A DNA stretch of 64,000 bases from Streptacidiphilus rugosus AM-16 (GTDB lineage Bacteria > Actinomycetota > Actinomycetes > Streptomycetales > Streptomycetaceae), in assembly GCF_000744655.1 (NCBI RefSeq), contig NZ_JQMJ01000004.1:2852001-2916000 (forward strand), given 5' to 3'. Below, one piece after another: positions 25,675-34,466 of the stretch. The notes beneath the pieces are model-generated. The model made no database searches and had not been told where the DNA came from. It saw only the letters and a list, made by a program, of their open reading frames with translations. The first letter of the stretch is position 1. The number at the start of each line of letters is the position of its first letter. The translations under genes were made by a program, and so were the position numbers.

Positions 25675-26532
25675 TCAGTCGGAGAAGTCCTGCGTCATCC
25701 AGACCGTCCCCGAGCTGTCACGGATGACCGCTATGCCGATGTGGGTGAAGGACGAGCTGAGGATGTTGCGGCGGTGCCCGTCGTTGGGCGGCCGCTCGGC
25801 CAGCATCTGCTGGGTGAGGTTCACCGCCATGGCCGCCTCGGCGGAGGCGGAGGCGGCGACCCCGCCGCCCTCGCCGATGTTCTCGCCCGCCGCGCTCCAG
25901 TGCACGCCCGCGGCCGACTCCCGCTGCCCGAGCGAGGCCTCGCCGGGGCAGACATGGGACAGACCGCAGCCGCCCGCCATGGTCCGGTCGTGCGTGGTGG
26001 CACTGGCGTCGAGCCCGTTGGTGAGGGTGTAGGCGGGCAGGCCCTGGGCGGCGCGGGCCTTGTTGACCGCGCTGAGCACCGCCTGCACCGCGGCGTCGGA
26101 ACCGGACCCGCCGCCGGAGCCCGTACCCGAGCCGGAGGCGCCCGAGCCGCCCGAGCCGGATCCGCCGCCGTGCGAGCGCGCGGCTCCGGATCCGGAGGAG
26201 CTGTGCGCGGCGACAGCCGGCTTCGCGGTCTTCGTTCCGGTGGCGGCGACGGTCGGGGACGTCGAGGGCACGGCAGCGGCCGGACCGGCGCCCGGCCCCG
26301 CCGAGGCGGTGGCGGCGCTGACCGCCCCGGCCGCCGCGGCGGCGGGTCGCACCGGTCGCGGGGCCGCAGACGGCTGCAGACAGACCGCGACGGCGACCCC
26401 GCCGACCGCGCAGGCGACCAGAGCAGGCGCCGCGATCCTGCGCGGCACGAACCAGCGCGGGCGGCCGCGGTGACGGGACCGTGCGGTCACGTCGCTCTGT
26501 CGCTGCGGGTGCTGAGGGCGCTGCGTGCTCAT
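25675..26532 (-). CDS. Secreted/membrane-anchored CAP-domain (SCP/PR1-like) protein
   Basis: 285 aa. A basic N-terminus (PRWFVPRRI) and one hydrophobic helix (APALVACAVGGVAVAVCL) lead into an Ala/Thr/Pro and then Gly/Ser spacer (GGGSGSGGSGASGSGTGSG). The CAP domain fills the last 125 residues: VQAVLSAVNKARAAQGLPAY, ENIGEGGG, NDGHRRNILSSSFTHIG, the standard signature. Such proteins act outside the cell, often with unknown ligand or protease function. ATG 26532 chosen over an earlier in-frame ATG because GGAGG lies about 10 nt upstream. Stands alone. Confidence 0.88.
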   Translation of the reverse strand: MSTQRPQHPQRQSDVTARSRHRGRPRWFVPRRIAAPALVACAVGGVAVAVCLQPSAAPRPVRPAAAAAGAVSAATASAGPGAGPAAAVPSTSPTVAATGTKTAKPAVAAHSSSGSGAARSHGGGSGSGGSGASGSGTGSGGGSGSDAAVQAVLSAVNKARAAQGLPAYTLTNGLDASATTHDRTMAGGCGLSHVCPGEASLGQRESAAGVHWSAAGENIGEGGGVAASASAEAAMAVNLTQQMLAERPPNDGHRRNILSSSFTHIGIAVIRDSSGTVWMTQDFSD

Positions 26533-26770
26533 GGGACGGGAACCTCCGAGGCGTGAAGGGACGGGACGCGCCGCCACGATAGGCACGTTCCCGCAGCTCG
26601 GAGGCCTGTTGAGCCGGTTCTTCAGACAGCCGTAAGGGAGCGCTCACCTGCCCCGCACGTTCCCCCGGCCGCGCCCGGCCCCGCCTCCGCCCGCACCGCC
26701 GTCGGCGCGGCAGACAGCCGCAGCAGACAGCGGCGGCCGACAGCGGCGGCGGTCAACCACGACGTCGACC

Positions 26771-27352
26771 TCAGCACATCGACGTCGAAGGGACCTGCCA
26801 CGAGGTCTCGCGGATCTCCGACCCCGGGTCCGGAGCGATGTGAGCGGTGATCTGCGAGCGGTGGGTGCTGCCGCAGAAGGTGATCACCAGGGTCCCCGGA
26901 TCCAGCTGCTGCGTCTGCTCGGTGAAGCCGGGAGCCGGTACCGCCGAGATCAGGCAGACGGCGCCGCTGCCGAATCGCACGGACGCCTGGCCGCCCTGGG
27001 AGTGGACGGTGTGCGCGCCGACGCCGCCCTGGCAGGAGACGCCGGTGCCGTGCGTGCCGGGCGACGCGGAGGCCCGGTAGCCGGCCGTCGACGCGCCGTG
27101 CGTGCGGCCGGCCGAGGCGGAGGCGGCGGCCGGGGAGGCCGGGGGTGCGAGCGACGCCACCGCGGTGGGCGAGGTGGAGGCGCTGGGGTCGGCGCCCGTC
27201 GCGGCGTCGGCCTGGACGGTCGGCGGCGTTCCCGCGGCGGAGTCCATCACGAAGCCGACGGCGAGGAAACCGACCGTCACGGTGCAGGTCGTACATATCA
27301 GCCAGATCAGGCCGTAGCGAAGAAGGCGGGGCACTCGCGCATCTTCTCGCAT
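26771..27352 (-). CDS. Membrane-anchored exported protein of unknown function
   Basis: 193 aa. After MREDARVPRLL a transmembrane helix (YGLIWLICTTCTVTVGFLAVGFVM) anchors a Thr/Ala/Ser spacer and a C-terminal domain of about 90 residues containing CQGGVGAHTVHSQGGQASVR, VCLISAVPAPGFT and STHRSQITAHI, with three Cys that may form a disulfide. I do not recognise the domain. Its start lies 17 nt from the start of the divergent response regulator, so the two promoters must overlap each other's coding DNA. That closeness suggests the two-component system may control it. Confidence 0.65.
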   Translation of the reverse strand: MREDARVPRLLRYGLIWLICTTCTVTVGFLAVGFVMDSAAGTPPTVQADAATGADPSASTSPTAVASLAPPASPAAASASAGRTHGASTAGYRASASPGTHGTGVSCQGGVGAHTVHSQGGQASVRFGSGAVCLISAVPAPGFTEQTQQLDPGTLVITFCGSTHRSQITAHIAPDPGSEIRETSWQVPSTSMC

Positions 27353-27369
27353 CCACTACGGTGTGCCGC

Positions 27370-28092
27370 ATGCCGAGCGTCCTCGTCGTGGAAGACGACC
27401 CCGCGATACGCGCCTCCCTGATCGAGGTGCTCTCCGAGCACGGCCACGCTGTGCGCAGCGTGGGCGACGGATTCGGGGCGCTGCGCGAGATCACGCAGGC
27501 GCCCGTCGACGTGGTCGTCCTCGACCTCGGCCTGCCGGACCTGGACGGCAGCGACGCGCTGCGGATGATCCGCGGGCTCTCCCGGGTGCCGGTGATCGTG
27601 GCGACGGCCAGGGACGACGACGCGGAGATCATCCGAATTCTCGACGCGGGCGCCGACGACTACCTGGTCAAGCCCTTCTCGGGGGGCCAGTTGGCCGCCC
27701 GGGTGGGCGCGCTGCTGCGGCGCGCCGCCGGCAGTCTCGCCCCGGAGGCCTCGAGCCTGGTGCTGCACGAGGGTCCGCTGGTGTCCGCCGAGGCGGTGGT
27801 CGTCGGCGGGCTGCGGATCGACCCCTCCGCCCGGACGGTGCGCCTGGACGGCCGGGAACTGCAACTGACCCGCAGGGAGTTCGACCTGCTGGCCTTCCTG
27901 GCCCACCACGTCAACCAGGTGGTGTCCAAGCGGCACATCCTGGCCGAGGTGTGGCGGGACTCGTACGTGGACGACCAGACCGTCGACGTCCACCTCTCGG
28001 CGCTGCGGCGCAAGTTGGGCGAGCAGGGTGCGCGGCCCCGCTACCTGTGGACGGTGCGCGGGGTGGGCATCAAGATGGTGACGCCGGCGTGA
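27370..28092 (+). CDS. OmpR/PhoB-family response regulator
   Basis: 240 aa. The receiver domain has the acidic pair VEDDPAIRASL, phospho-acceptor in VVVLDLGLPDLDG, the Thr in IVATARDD and the Lys in DYLVKPFSGG. The C-terminal winged helix includes LTRREFDLLAFLA and ILAEVWRDSYVDDQTVDVHLSALRRKLG, the trans_reg_C signature. Its stop overlaps the histidine kinase start (GTGA), so the two are co-translated. The regulon is unknown; the close divergent gene at 26771 is a candidate target. Confidence 0.95.
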   Translation: MPSVLVVEDDPAIRASLIEVLSEHGHAVRSVGDGFGALREITQAPVDVVVLDLGLPDLDGSDALRMIRGLSRVPVIVATARDDDAEIIRILDAGADDYLVKPFSGGQLAARVGALLRRAAGSLAPEASSLVLHEGPLVSAEAVVVGGLRIDPSARTVRLDGRELQLTRREFDLLAFLAHHVNQVVSKRHILAEVWRDSYVDDQTVDVHLSALRRKLGEQGARPRYLWTVRGVGIKMVTPA

Positions 28093-29978
28093 GACGCTCC
28101 CTGGCGGGAGTGGCGCTCGCGGTCACCCTGATGGTGTCGCTCTCGTTCCTGCTGCCGCTCGGCGTGCTGGTCCGCTCCCAGGCGCGCGGACAGCACATCG
28201 CCGCCGCCGAACAGCGGGCGGGCGCGCTGGCGCCGGTGCTGGCGCTGACGACCGACACCGACCAGCTGAACGCGGCCATCTCCAGCCTCGATCCGTCCGA
28301 CGACGGCCTCGGCGTCCGGCTTCCCGACGGCGCGCAACTGGGCAGCGACCACGCCCCGCCGCAGCTGTTGGCCAGGGCTGCCGCAGAGCGCGAGTCCACG
28401 ACCCAGGACGTTCCCGGCGGCTGGCTCTACCTGCAGCCCGTCGTGCTGCCGCAGGGCCGGGTGGCGGTCATCGAGGAGTACGTCCCCTCCGCGCGGCTGA
28501 CGGACGGCGTCGCCTCCTCCTGGGGCGTGATGTCCCTGCTGACGGTGTGCCTGGTGGTCGGCTCGGTGTTCGTCGCGGACCGGCTCGGCGCCCAGGTGGT
28601 GCGCTCCTCGCGCGGACTGTCCCGGGCGGCCCACCGGATCGGCGCGGGCGACCTGGACAGCCGCGTCGACCCATCGGGCCCGCCCGAGCTGCAGCGCGTG
28701 GGCGCCGCGTTCAACGCGATGGCCGACCGGGTCGTGCAGCTGCTGGCGGTGGAGCGGGAGCTGGTGGCCGACCTGTCGCACCGGCTGCGCACCCCGCTGA
28801 CCGCGCTCCATCTGGCCGCCGAGCGGATGGGCCCCACTCCGGACGCGCAGCGCGTCACCGCCGCGATCGACCAGCTGGAGTCCGAGCTCCGGGCCATCAT
28901 CGCCGCCGCCCGCACCCCGCTGGCGACCGGCCCGATGGGGCGTGCCCTGCGGACGCCGGACCCCGCACCGAACGGGCCTTCGGGCGGCGCCGGCCCGTCG
29001 AGACGAGGGCTCGGCCGAGGCGCGAGGACCCGGCCTCCCGGGCACGAGGAGGCCGCGCTCCCGCTCTGCGAGGCGAGCACGACGGTCGAGCGCCGGGCCG
29101 GCTTCTGGGCGACGCTCGCCGCGCACCAGGACCGCGACTGCCAGGTGCGGGTCACCACCGAGCCGACGCCGGTCCACCTGCCCGCGGACGACCTCGGCGC
29201 CGTCGTGGACGCGCTGGTGGGCAACGTGTTCCGGCACACGCCCCCGGGCACGGCCTTCACCATCGAGCTCGCCCGCACCGCGCTCGCGGTCCGGCTGACG
29301 GTCGAGGACGCGGGGCCCGGCATCGACGACCCCGCGGCGGCGCTCGCGCGCGGCAGCAGCGCCGGCTCCACCGGTCTGGGCCTCGACATCGCCCTGCGGG
29401 CCGCCATCGCCACCCGCGGCGACCTACGGATCACCCGCGGCGAACTGGGCGGCGCCTGCCTGACCCTCACGCTCGGCCTGGCGAGCGCACCCGCCCCCCG
29501 GGGTCGTGGGCTCACCCCCGGCCGCCTCGCCCGCCGCCCCGGCGGCCCCCGGGCGGCCGCTGACCGGTCGGCCCTGCCGCGCGCTCTCCGCCGGCGACGG
29601 CGTACCCGCCACCCCCGAACGCGCCGCCCGCGTGCGGCACCGCGAGCACGACCGCGACGGCCGGCTTCCCGGCTCGGAGCCGACGTGGGCCGGGCATCCC
29701 AGGGAGCGAGCCGGGTGGATGCCCGTAGGCCGGCCGAGCGGATCGCCTCTCGGCGGAGCCGGGTGGATCGCCGTGGGCGGACGCGACCGCGCATTACTGC
29801 GGCGGCCTCGACCACCCCGCCGCCGAGGCTCCCGGACGGCACGGCGGACGCTCTTCCTCGCGTCCGCGGAGGAGTACGGCGCGGGGCGGGAAGCGCGACC
29901 GCCCCGGGCCGGACTGCGGACAGTCCGGGCCGGGGCGGTCGCGTCGGCCGGGGTCAGTGCTGCCAGACGCGCACGTAG
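28089..29978 (+). CDS. Sensor histidine kinase with abnormal C-terminal run-on
   Basis: 629 aa as open; a normal protein would end near residue 475. Layout: GTG start overlapping the regulator's stop; TM1 (ALAVTLMVSLSFLLPLGVLV), extracellular part to about 145, TM2 (SLLTVCLVVGSVFVA), HAMP, HisKA with ELVADLSHRLRTPLTAL, HATPase with ALVGNVFRHTPPG, VEDAGPGIDD and GLGLDIAL. After LTLTLGLASAPAP the frame continues about 160 Arg/Pro/Ala residues with no fold, passes through the terminator at 29897-29940, and overlaps the convergent glucanase gene. The normal stop has probably been lost by mutation, frameshift or sequencing error, so the true 3' end is likely between 29490 and 29890. Confidence 0.85.
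   Translation: MRRSLAGVALAVTLMVSLSFLLPLGVLVRSQARGQHIAAAEQRAGALAPVLALTTDTDQLNAAISSLDPSDDGLGVRLPDGAQLGSDHAPPQLLARAAAERESTTQDVPGGWLYLQPVVLPQGRVAVIEEYVPSARLTDGVASSWGVMSLLTVCLVVGSVFVADRLGAQVVRSSRGLSRAAHRIGAGDLDSRVDPSGPPELQRVGAAFNAMADRVVQLLAVERELVADLSHRLRTPLTALHLAAERMGPTPDAQRVTAAIDQLESELRAIIAAARTPLATGPMGRALRTPDPAPNGPSGGAGPSRRGLGRGARTRPPGHEEAALPLCEASTTVERRAGFWATLAAHQDRDCQVRVTTEPTPVHLPADDLGAVVDALVGNVFRHTPPGTAFTIELARTALAVRLTVEDAGPGIDDPAAALARGSSAGSTGLGLDIALRAAIATRGDLRITRGELGGACLTLTLGLASAPAPRGRGLTPGRLARRPGGPRAAADRSALPRALRRRRRTRHPRTRRPRAAPRARPRRPASRLGADVGRASQGASRVDARRPAERIASRRSRVDRRGRTRPRITAAASTTPPPRLPDGTADALPRVRGGVRRGAGSATAPGRTADSPGRGGRVGRGQCCQTRT
29897..29940. terminator. Long terminator hairpin between convergent genes
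   Basis: A 20-bp stem with one mismatch (GACCGCCCCGGGCCGGACTG against 29921-29940) and loop cgga, 14 bases before the stop of the glucanase gene on the minus strand. It lies inside the run-on reading frame of the kinase, which argues that the kinase should end upstream. Confidence 0.85.
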
Positions 29979-31351
29979 TCGACCTGCATGTCGGCCGGGG
30001 CCACCACCTGGCCGCCGGTGGCGGTGACGGCGTTGTTGAGGATCAGGTACTGCGGGGCGGAGGTGATGCCGGTGGTGATCTTCCCGACTTCCTTGCCGTC
30101 GTAGTAGTAGGTGACCGAACCGGGCTCCCAGTCGGCGCCGTAGGTGTGCCAACCGCTGTAGTCGCCGCTGGCGCAACTGCCGGGGCCGCCTGCCGGGGAG
30201 TGGAAGTGGTAGCAGGCCTCGCCCTCCAGGCCCTCCATCACGTCCATCTCACCGTCGGTCGGCCAGCTCTGACCGTCCGTCCAGAAGGCGGGCCAGTTGG
30301 CGATCCCGGTGTTGCCGGCCGGGAGGTAGATGCGCGCCTCGAAGGCGCCGTAGGTGAACTGGGCCTTGCCGTTGGACTCGACCAGGCCGGAGCGGTACGG
30401 GTACGTCTTGCTGCCCACGGTGGTGGACTGCTGGGCGGTCGTGAGGTGGAGCGAGCCGCCGCTCACGGAGACCTGGGAGGGCGCGTACGCGGCCTCCTCC
30501 GCGGTGTTGACCGGAGGGGTGGTGCAGGTCGCACAGCCGAGCCAGTTCGGCGTCCACTTCGAGGTGTCGAGTCCGGTCCCGTTGAACTCGTCCGCGAACG
30601 ACTCGCGCCAGGAGCCGGGGATGCCCAGCGGGGCGGGAGCCCCCGTGGACGAGGTGGCGGTGGACGACGGCGTGGCCGAGGACGCGGGCGAGCTCGCCGT
30701 CTGGGACGGCGCGGCGGCCGCGGAGGTGGGAGCGGACGTGGTCGGCACGCTCGTGGCGGCACCGGCCGGTGTCTGCGACGCCGAGGCGGACGCGGACGCG
30801 CTCGCGGACGGCGTCAGGGTCGGCGTCGCAGACGCCGCGGAGCTCGGCGACGAGGACGACGTGGAGCTCGGGGTGGGCGTCGGCGTGGACGTCGGGGTGA
30901 CGGTCGCGCCGTTGGAGGTGAACGTGCCGGTCGGGGTGAGCCGGTGCCAGGCGCCGTTGCTCTCGTACGAGACGAAGTAGCTGTACGCGCCGGCCGCGAA
31001 GGTGCGGCTGGGCGGGGTGAAGGTGCGCTCGGAGGTGGTGAGCGTGGTGGGCCCGGTGGCCGGGAAGTCGTAGTGGCCACCGCTCGCGGACCGCACCGCG
31101 ATCGTGAGCGCCTGCACCGGGAGGTTCGTGGTGGCGTGCAACCTGGCCGTGGCGGTGACCGAGGCGCCCGCCGACGGGGAGGACGGGGAGAGGGAGAGGG
31201 CGTCGACGACGACCCGGCTGCCCGCGCCGTGCGACCGGGCGGCGCTGGCGCCGCTGACGGCGACCGCGGACACTGCGGCAATGGCCAGCCCGGTGGCGGC
31301 CAGCCTCCTCCCCTTGGCCGGACGGAGGCGGTGTTTCGCTTGATTGCGCAT
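29954..31351 (-). CDS. Secreted GH16 endo-beta-glucanase-like enzyme
   Basis: 465 aa. Signal peptide about residues 1-38 (LAATGLAIAAVSAVAVSGASA), then an N-terminal beta-sandwich-like domain (about 45-150, LSLSPSSPSAGASVTATARL) followed by a Ser/Thr/Pro linker and a GH16 catalytic domain from about 240. WPTDGEMDVMEGLEG carries the ExDxxE catalytic motif; FADEFNGTGLDTSKWTPN and WHTYGADWEPGSVTYYYDG are family blocks. It probably cleaves beta-1,3- or mixed-linked glucans, or a related galactan, outside the cell. Start at 31351 is the first Met with a signal peptide; its ribosome site is weak. Confidence 0.9.
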   Translation of the reverse strand: MRNQAKHRLRPAKGRRLAATGLAIAAVSAVAVSGASAARSHGAGSRVVVDALSLSPSSPSAGASVTATARLHATTNLPVQALTIAVRSASGGHYDFPATGPTTLTTSERTFTPPSRTFAAGAYSYFVSYESNGAWHRLTPTGTFTSNGATVTPTSTPTPTPSSTSSSSPSSAASATPTLTPSASASASASASQTPAGAATSVPTTSAPTSAAAAPSQTASSPASSATPSSTATSSTGAPAPLGIPGSWRESFADEFNGTGLDTSKWTPNWLGCATCTTPPVNTAEEAAYAPSQVSVSGGSLHLTTAQQSTTVGSKTYPYRSGLVESNGKAQFTYGAFEARIYLPAGNTGIANWPAFWTDGQSWPTDGEMDVMEGLEGEACYHFHSPAGGPGSCASGDYSGWHTYGADWEPGSVTYYYDGKEVGKITTGITSAPQYLILNNAVTATGGQVVAPADMQVDYVRVWQH

Positions 31352-31806
31352 ACGTGGGAGAAACCTTTCGTGTCCCCCCCGACGTGTCGGGCCGGCCGCT
31401 GACAGGTGCGGACTGGTGGACCCGATGCACGTGGAGCCTGCGTGAGAAGTCGCGGCCGACGCAACCTCCGGACGATCCTTCGGCCACGAACACTGGCGGT
31501 TCCCGGTGGTGACAGGTTGCACAAGTTGCCTGGTGACAGCGGTTTTTCGCGCGCGCCTTCCCCGAGACTGTGACGTCGGGCACAAGTGAGCCCGGTCATA
31601 CGGGTCCTGTACGGAAGGTCGAGGTGGTCACACATCGAGCCGCGTCTACTTTGGCCAAATAGTCGATTTTAGGGGATTTGAGATGTTTTCCTCCAGGGCG
31701 CGCACGGCACGCAGGATGGCACCGCGTCAGGGACGACCGGGACAGACCGGGCGTCGTCGGCGCGGAGCCCGGCCACGCCACCAGGATCGCGGACGCTGGA
31801 GCGGGT
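31352..31806. other. Upstream region of the GH16 gene
   Basis: About 455 bases with no supported gene. The stretch 31645-31690 is clearly AT-richer, containing ttggccaaatagtcgatttta, and could hold a promoter reading left toward the glucanase. Short repeats of (g)gtgacag occur at 31508 and 31532. A frame open across 31596-32168 is a shadow of the next gene. Confidence 0.4.
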
Positions 31807-32931
31807 TCACTCGCTGTACGTGAGGACGGGGTGGGCCGGGTCCGCGGTGCAGCCGAGCAGCCACAGCCGACCGTTGCGGCCGCACCACACGCCGGTGGGA
31901 CCACCGGCGTCCCACTCCTCCGGGTCGGTCCACGGGAAGCCGGGATCCATGGTCGGCAACCACGGACCCACCAGTGCCTCGAAGGTCGCGCCGAGCAGCA
32001 GGAAGGTGGGCGCCCCGCAGACGCAGTGGTCGTCGGGGAGGGGGAAGAAGCCCAGATGCGGCAGCCAGCCGCCGAGCTTCCAGCCGGGCACGCCCGCGTG
32101 GTCGGAGTAGTCCTGCCGATCGAACTCGGCCCGGGGCTCCCCGTCGGCGGTCCATGCCGCGCAGGCACGCTCCAGCGCGGGCGGGAGGATCCCGAGCATG
32201 GCGCTCTCGAAGTCGTCGCCCCCGGGTTCGCTGAGGGTGATCGGCGGATGCTCCTCGACCGACTCGGGGTGCAGGACGCAGGGCCGTGGGGTGAAGTCGA
32301 CGTCCTCGTCGCGGGTGAAGAGGTTCAGGTCCGGATCGGCGTCCCGCACGGAACCGAGCTCCGCTTCGGTGCGCCAGTACAGGCGCACGCGCGGTTCGTA
32401 GGTGTCCTCGTGCGGATTGGGGCACCACACCACCTGCAGCACGTCGGTGCCGCCAGGGAACATCCACTCCGGCAACGGCAGTGGCCCTGCGGGCAGGTCG
32501 CGTCGGTACAGCTGCAGCACGGAGGCCATCACCACCGGCTCCGCCGGGATCACCCGCGGCGGGTCGGACGCCGGCGGAGCGACCGGCAGCGTGTCGAGCC
32601 CGTGCAGGACACAGGTCAGCCCCGCCGCGACGCCGGGGTCCAGCCTGCCCACATCGGTCCCGCCCTCGAGCGCCTGACCGCGCAGGATCCGACGCATGTC
32701 CGCCAGGGCGGCTTCCTGGGACACGGGTTCGCCCCCGTCCAGCTCGTGGTCGTCCGCGCAGGTGGGCCACGGCTCGTCGACGGGCCACAGCAGCGGGCCG
32801 CCGACGGAGCTGTCGCCCACGCCGGGCGCGCCGCGCCGCGGGTGCAGGCGCAGGGCCGGGCGCGCGTAGTCGGCCAGCCCGGGATGCCGTGCCGGCAGGT
32901 CGGCGCGGCCGCGCGGCGTCGTGTCCACCAT
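31807..32931 (-). CDS. DUF1963 (YwqG)-like cytosolic protein
   Basis: 374 aa. GGPLLWPVDEPWPTC near residue 45 is the opening motif of DUF1963/YwqG proteins. Downstream PLPLPEWMFPGGTDVLQVVWCPNPH, HLGFFPLPDDH, CVCGAPTFLLLG and VWCGRNGRLWLL suggest a mostly beta protein with clustered Cys/His/Trp. No signal peptide. ATG 32931 chosen from the AGGGAG site upstream; the longer frame starting at 33024 lacks support. Function unknown; in streptomycetes such genes are often solitary or near SUKH-type immunity genes. I could not assign a partner here. Confidence 0.6.
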   Translation of the reverse strand: MVDTTPRGRADLPARHPGLADYARPALRLHPRRGAPGVGDSSVGGPLLWPVDEPWPTCADDHELDGGEPVSQEAALADMRRILRGQALEGGTDVGRLDPGVAAGLTCVLHGLDTLPVAPPASDPPRVIPAEPVVMASVLQLYRRDLPAGPLPLPEWMFPGGTDVLQVVWCPNPHEDTYEPRVRLYWRTEAELGSVRDADPDLNLFTRDEDVDFTPRPCVLHPESVEEHPPITLSEPGGDDFESAMLGILPPALERACAAWTADGEPRAEFDRQDYSDHAGVPGWKLGGWLPHLGFFPLPDDHCVCGAPTFLLLGATFEALVGPWLPTMDPGFPWTDPEEWDAGGPTGVWCGRNGRLWLLGCTADPAHPVLTYSE

Positions 32932-33065
32932 GGTTCCCACTCCCTGTCCCCCGCATGACGTCACGTCAGCCTGATCGTTCGCGGTCCGCACGGCCACTCG
33001 CGGAACCGGCGGCGCCGCCTCCACTCGTGATCAGGACGCCCCACGAAGATCAGTACGATCACCCG

Positions 33066-34466
33066 GTGATCATCCTCAGAAGGGCGGCAGCCGGGACCGC
33101 AGCCTGGCTCGCCGCACTGGCCCTGCTCGGCGGTCTCCCCACGACCGCCCACGCAGACAGCACCGACACCTCCGCCCAACCGCCCCCCAAGGTCGAGCTG
33201 ATCCTCGACGCCAGCGGCTCGATGCGCACCGCCGACATCGGCGGCATGAGCCGCATCTCGGCCGCGCAGCACGCCCTCGACGAGGTCGTCGACGCCCTGC
33301 CCGACCAGGCCCAGGTGGGCCTGCGCACCATCGGGGCCACGTACCCCGGCAACGACAAGGCCGTCGGCTGCAAGGACTCCCAGCTGGCCGTGCCCATCGG
33401 CCCGTTGAACCGGGTCGAGATGAAGACCGACGTCGCGACGCTGCGCCCGGTCGGCTGGACGCCGATCGGCCTGGCGCTCCGCGCGGCCGCCAAGGACCTG
33501 GGCGTCGACAGCTCCAGCCGCCACATCGTGCTGGTCACCGACGGCCAGGACGACTGCGCTCCGCCGGACCCCTGCGACGTGGCGCGCGCCCTCGCCGCCG
33601 ACGGCACGCACCTCACCGTCGACACCCTCGGCCTCACCGAGGACGACAAGGTCCGTCGGCAACTGACCTGCATCGCCCAGGCCACCGGCGGCACCTACAC
33701 CGAGGTCCAGACCGAGGGCGAACTCAGCACGCGGCTCACCCAGCTCGTCGCCTCCGGCGCGACCCAGACCGCCGCTCCCCCGGCCCCGACGACCGGCGCG
33801 TCCTCGTGCGCCACCGCACCGCTGCTGACGCCCGGAGTCTGGACCGACCGGCAGAGCCCGCAGCAGGAGCACTGGTACCGCGTGGCCGTGCCCGCCGGTC
33901 AGGAGCTGCGCGCCTCCGCGTCGATAGCCATCGACCGCGCGGTGCAGCCGCACTACGACATCACCATGCGCGCCACCACCGCCGACGGCCGGGAACTGGC
34001 CCGCGGCGCGGGCGCGGAGAGCGGGCGCAACGACGTCGTCTCCACCGGTCTGCGTGCCCAGGCTCCCCCCACGGACCCGAACGCGGCGTCCGCGACGGCC
34101 GACGGCACGACTTCTGACGCGGCGCCACCGACTCCGGCCGACGCGGGCGCACCCACGCCCTCGGACACCTCCGCGACCACCACGACCACCACGACCGACG
34201 GCGCGGCAGCCACCATGACGGACGGCACGATCTGCCTGTCCGTCGCCAACGCCTTCAGCGTGCCGACGGCCGGCACGGGCCACCAGCCCGGCTTCCCCGT
34301 CGAGCTCACCATCGACGTCGTCCCCGGCGCGTCCGCGACGGGCGGCGCCCCGTGGCTCGGCTCCGGCTGGGCGCTGGTCGGGCTGCTCGCGCTCATCGGT
34401 CTCGTCAGCGGTCTGATCTTCGGCTGGCTCGCCCGCTGGCGTGTGGCCGTGTGGAGGGTACAGTGA
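33066..34466 (+). CDS. Exported VWA-domain protein with C-terminal membrane anchor
   Basis: 466 aa. Signal peptide (AAGTAAWLAALALLGGLPTTAHA), then a VWA domain from about residue 40: VELILDASGSM is the MIDAS motif, followed by GWTPIGLAL (the Thr ligand) and IVLVTDGQDDC (the Asp ligand). The second domain (about 265-430) is beta-rich with a Thr/Ala-rich insertion (TSATTTTTTTDG). A final helix (LVGLLALIGLVSGLIFGWLA) and basic tail anchor it. GTG start is the first codon giving the signal peptide. It overlaps the next gene by 4 nt, so the two products probably work together at the cell surface, possibly as a metal-dependent adhesion or assembly pair. Confidence 0.82.
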   Translation: MIILRRAAAGTAAWLAALALLGGLPTTAHADSTDTSAQPPPKVELILDASGSMRTADIGGMSRISAAQHALDEVVDALPDQAQVGLRTIGATYPGNDKAVGCKDSQLAVPIGPLNRVEMKTDVATLRPVGWTPIGLALRAAAKDLGVDSSSRHIVLVTDGQDDCAPPDPCDVARALAADGTHLTVDTLGLTEDDKVRRQLTCIAQATGGTYTEVQTEGELSTRLTQLVASGATQTAAPPAPTTGASSCATAPLLTPGVWTDRQSPQQEHWYRVAVPAGQELRASASIAIDRAVQPHYDITMRATTADGRELARGAGAESGRNDVVSTGLRAQAPPTDPNAASATADGTTSDAAPPTPADAGAPTPSDTSATTTTTTTDGAAATMTDGTICLSVANAFSVPTAGTGHQPGFPVELTIDVVPGASATGGAPWLGSGWALVGLLALIGLVSGLIFGWLARWRVAVWRVQ

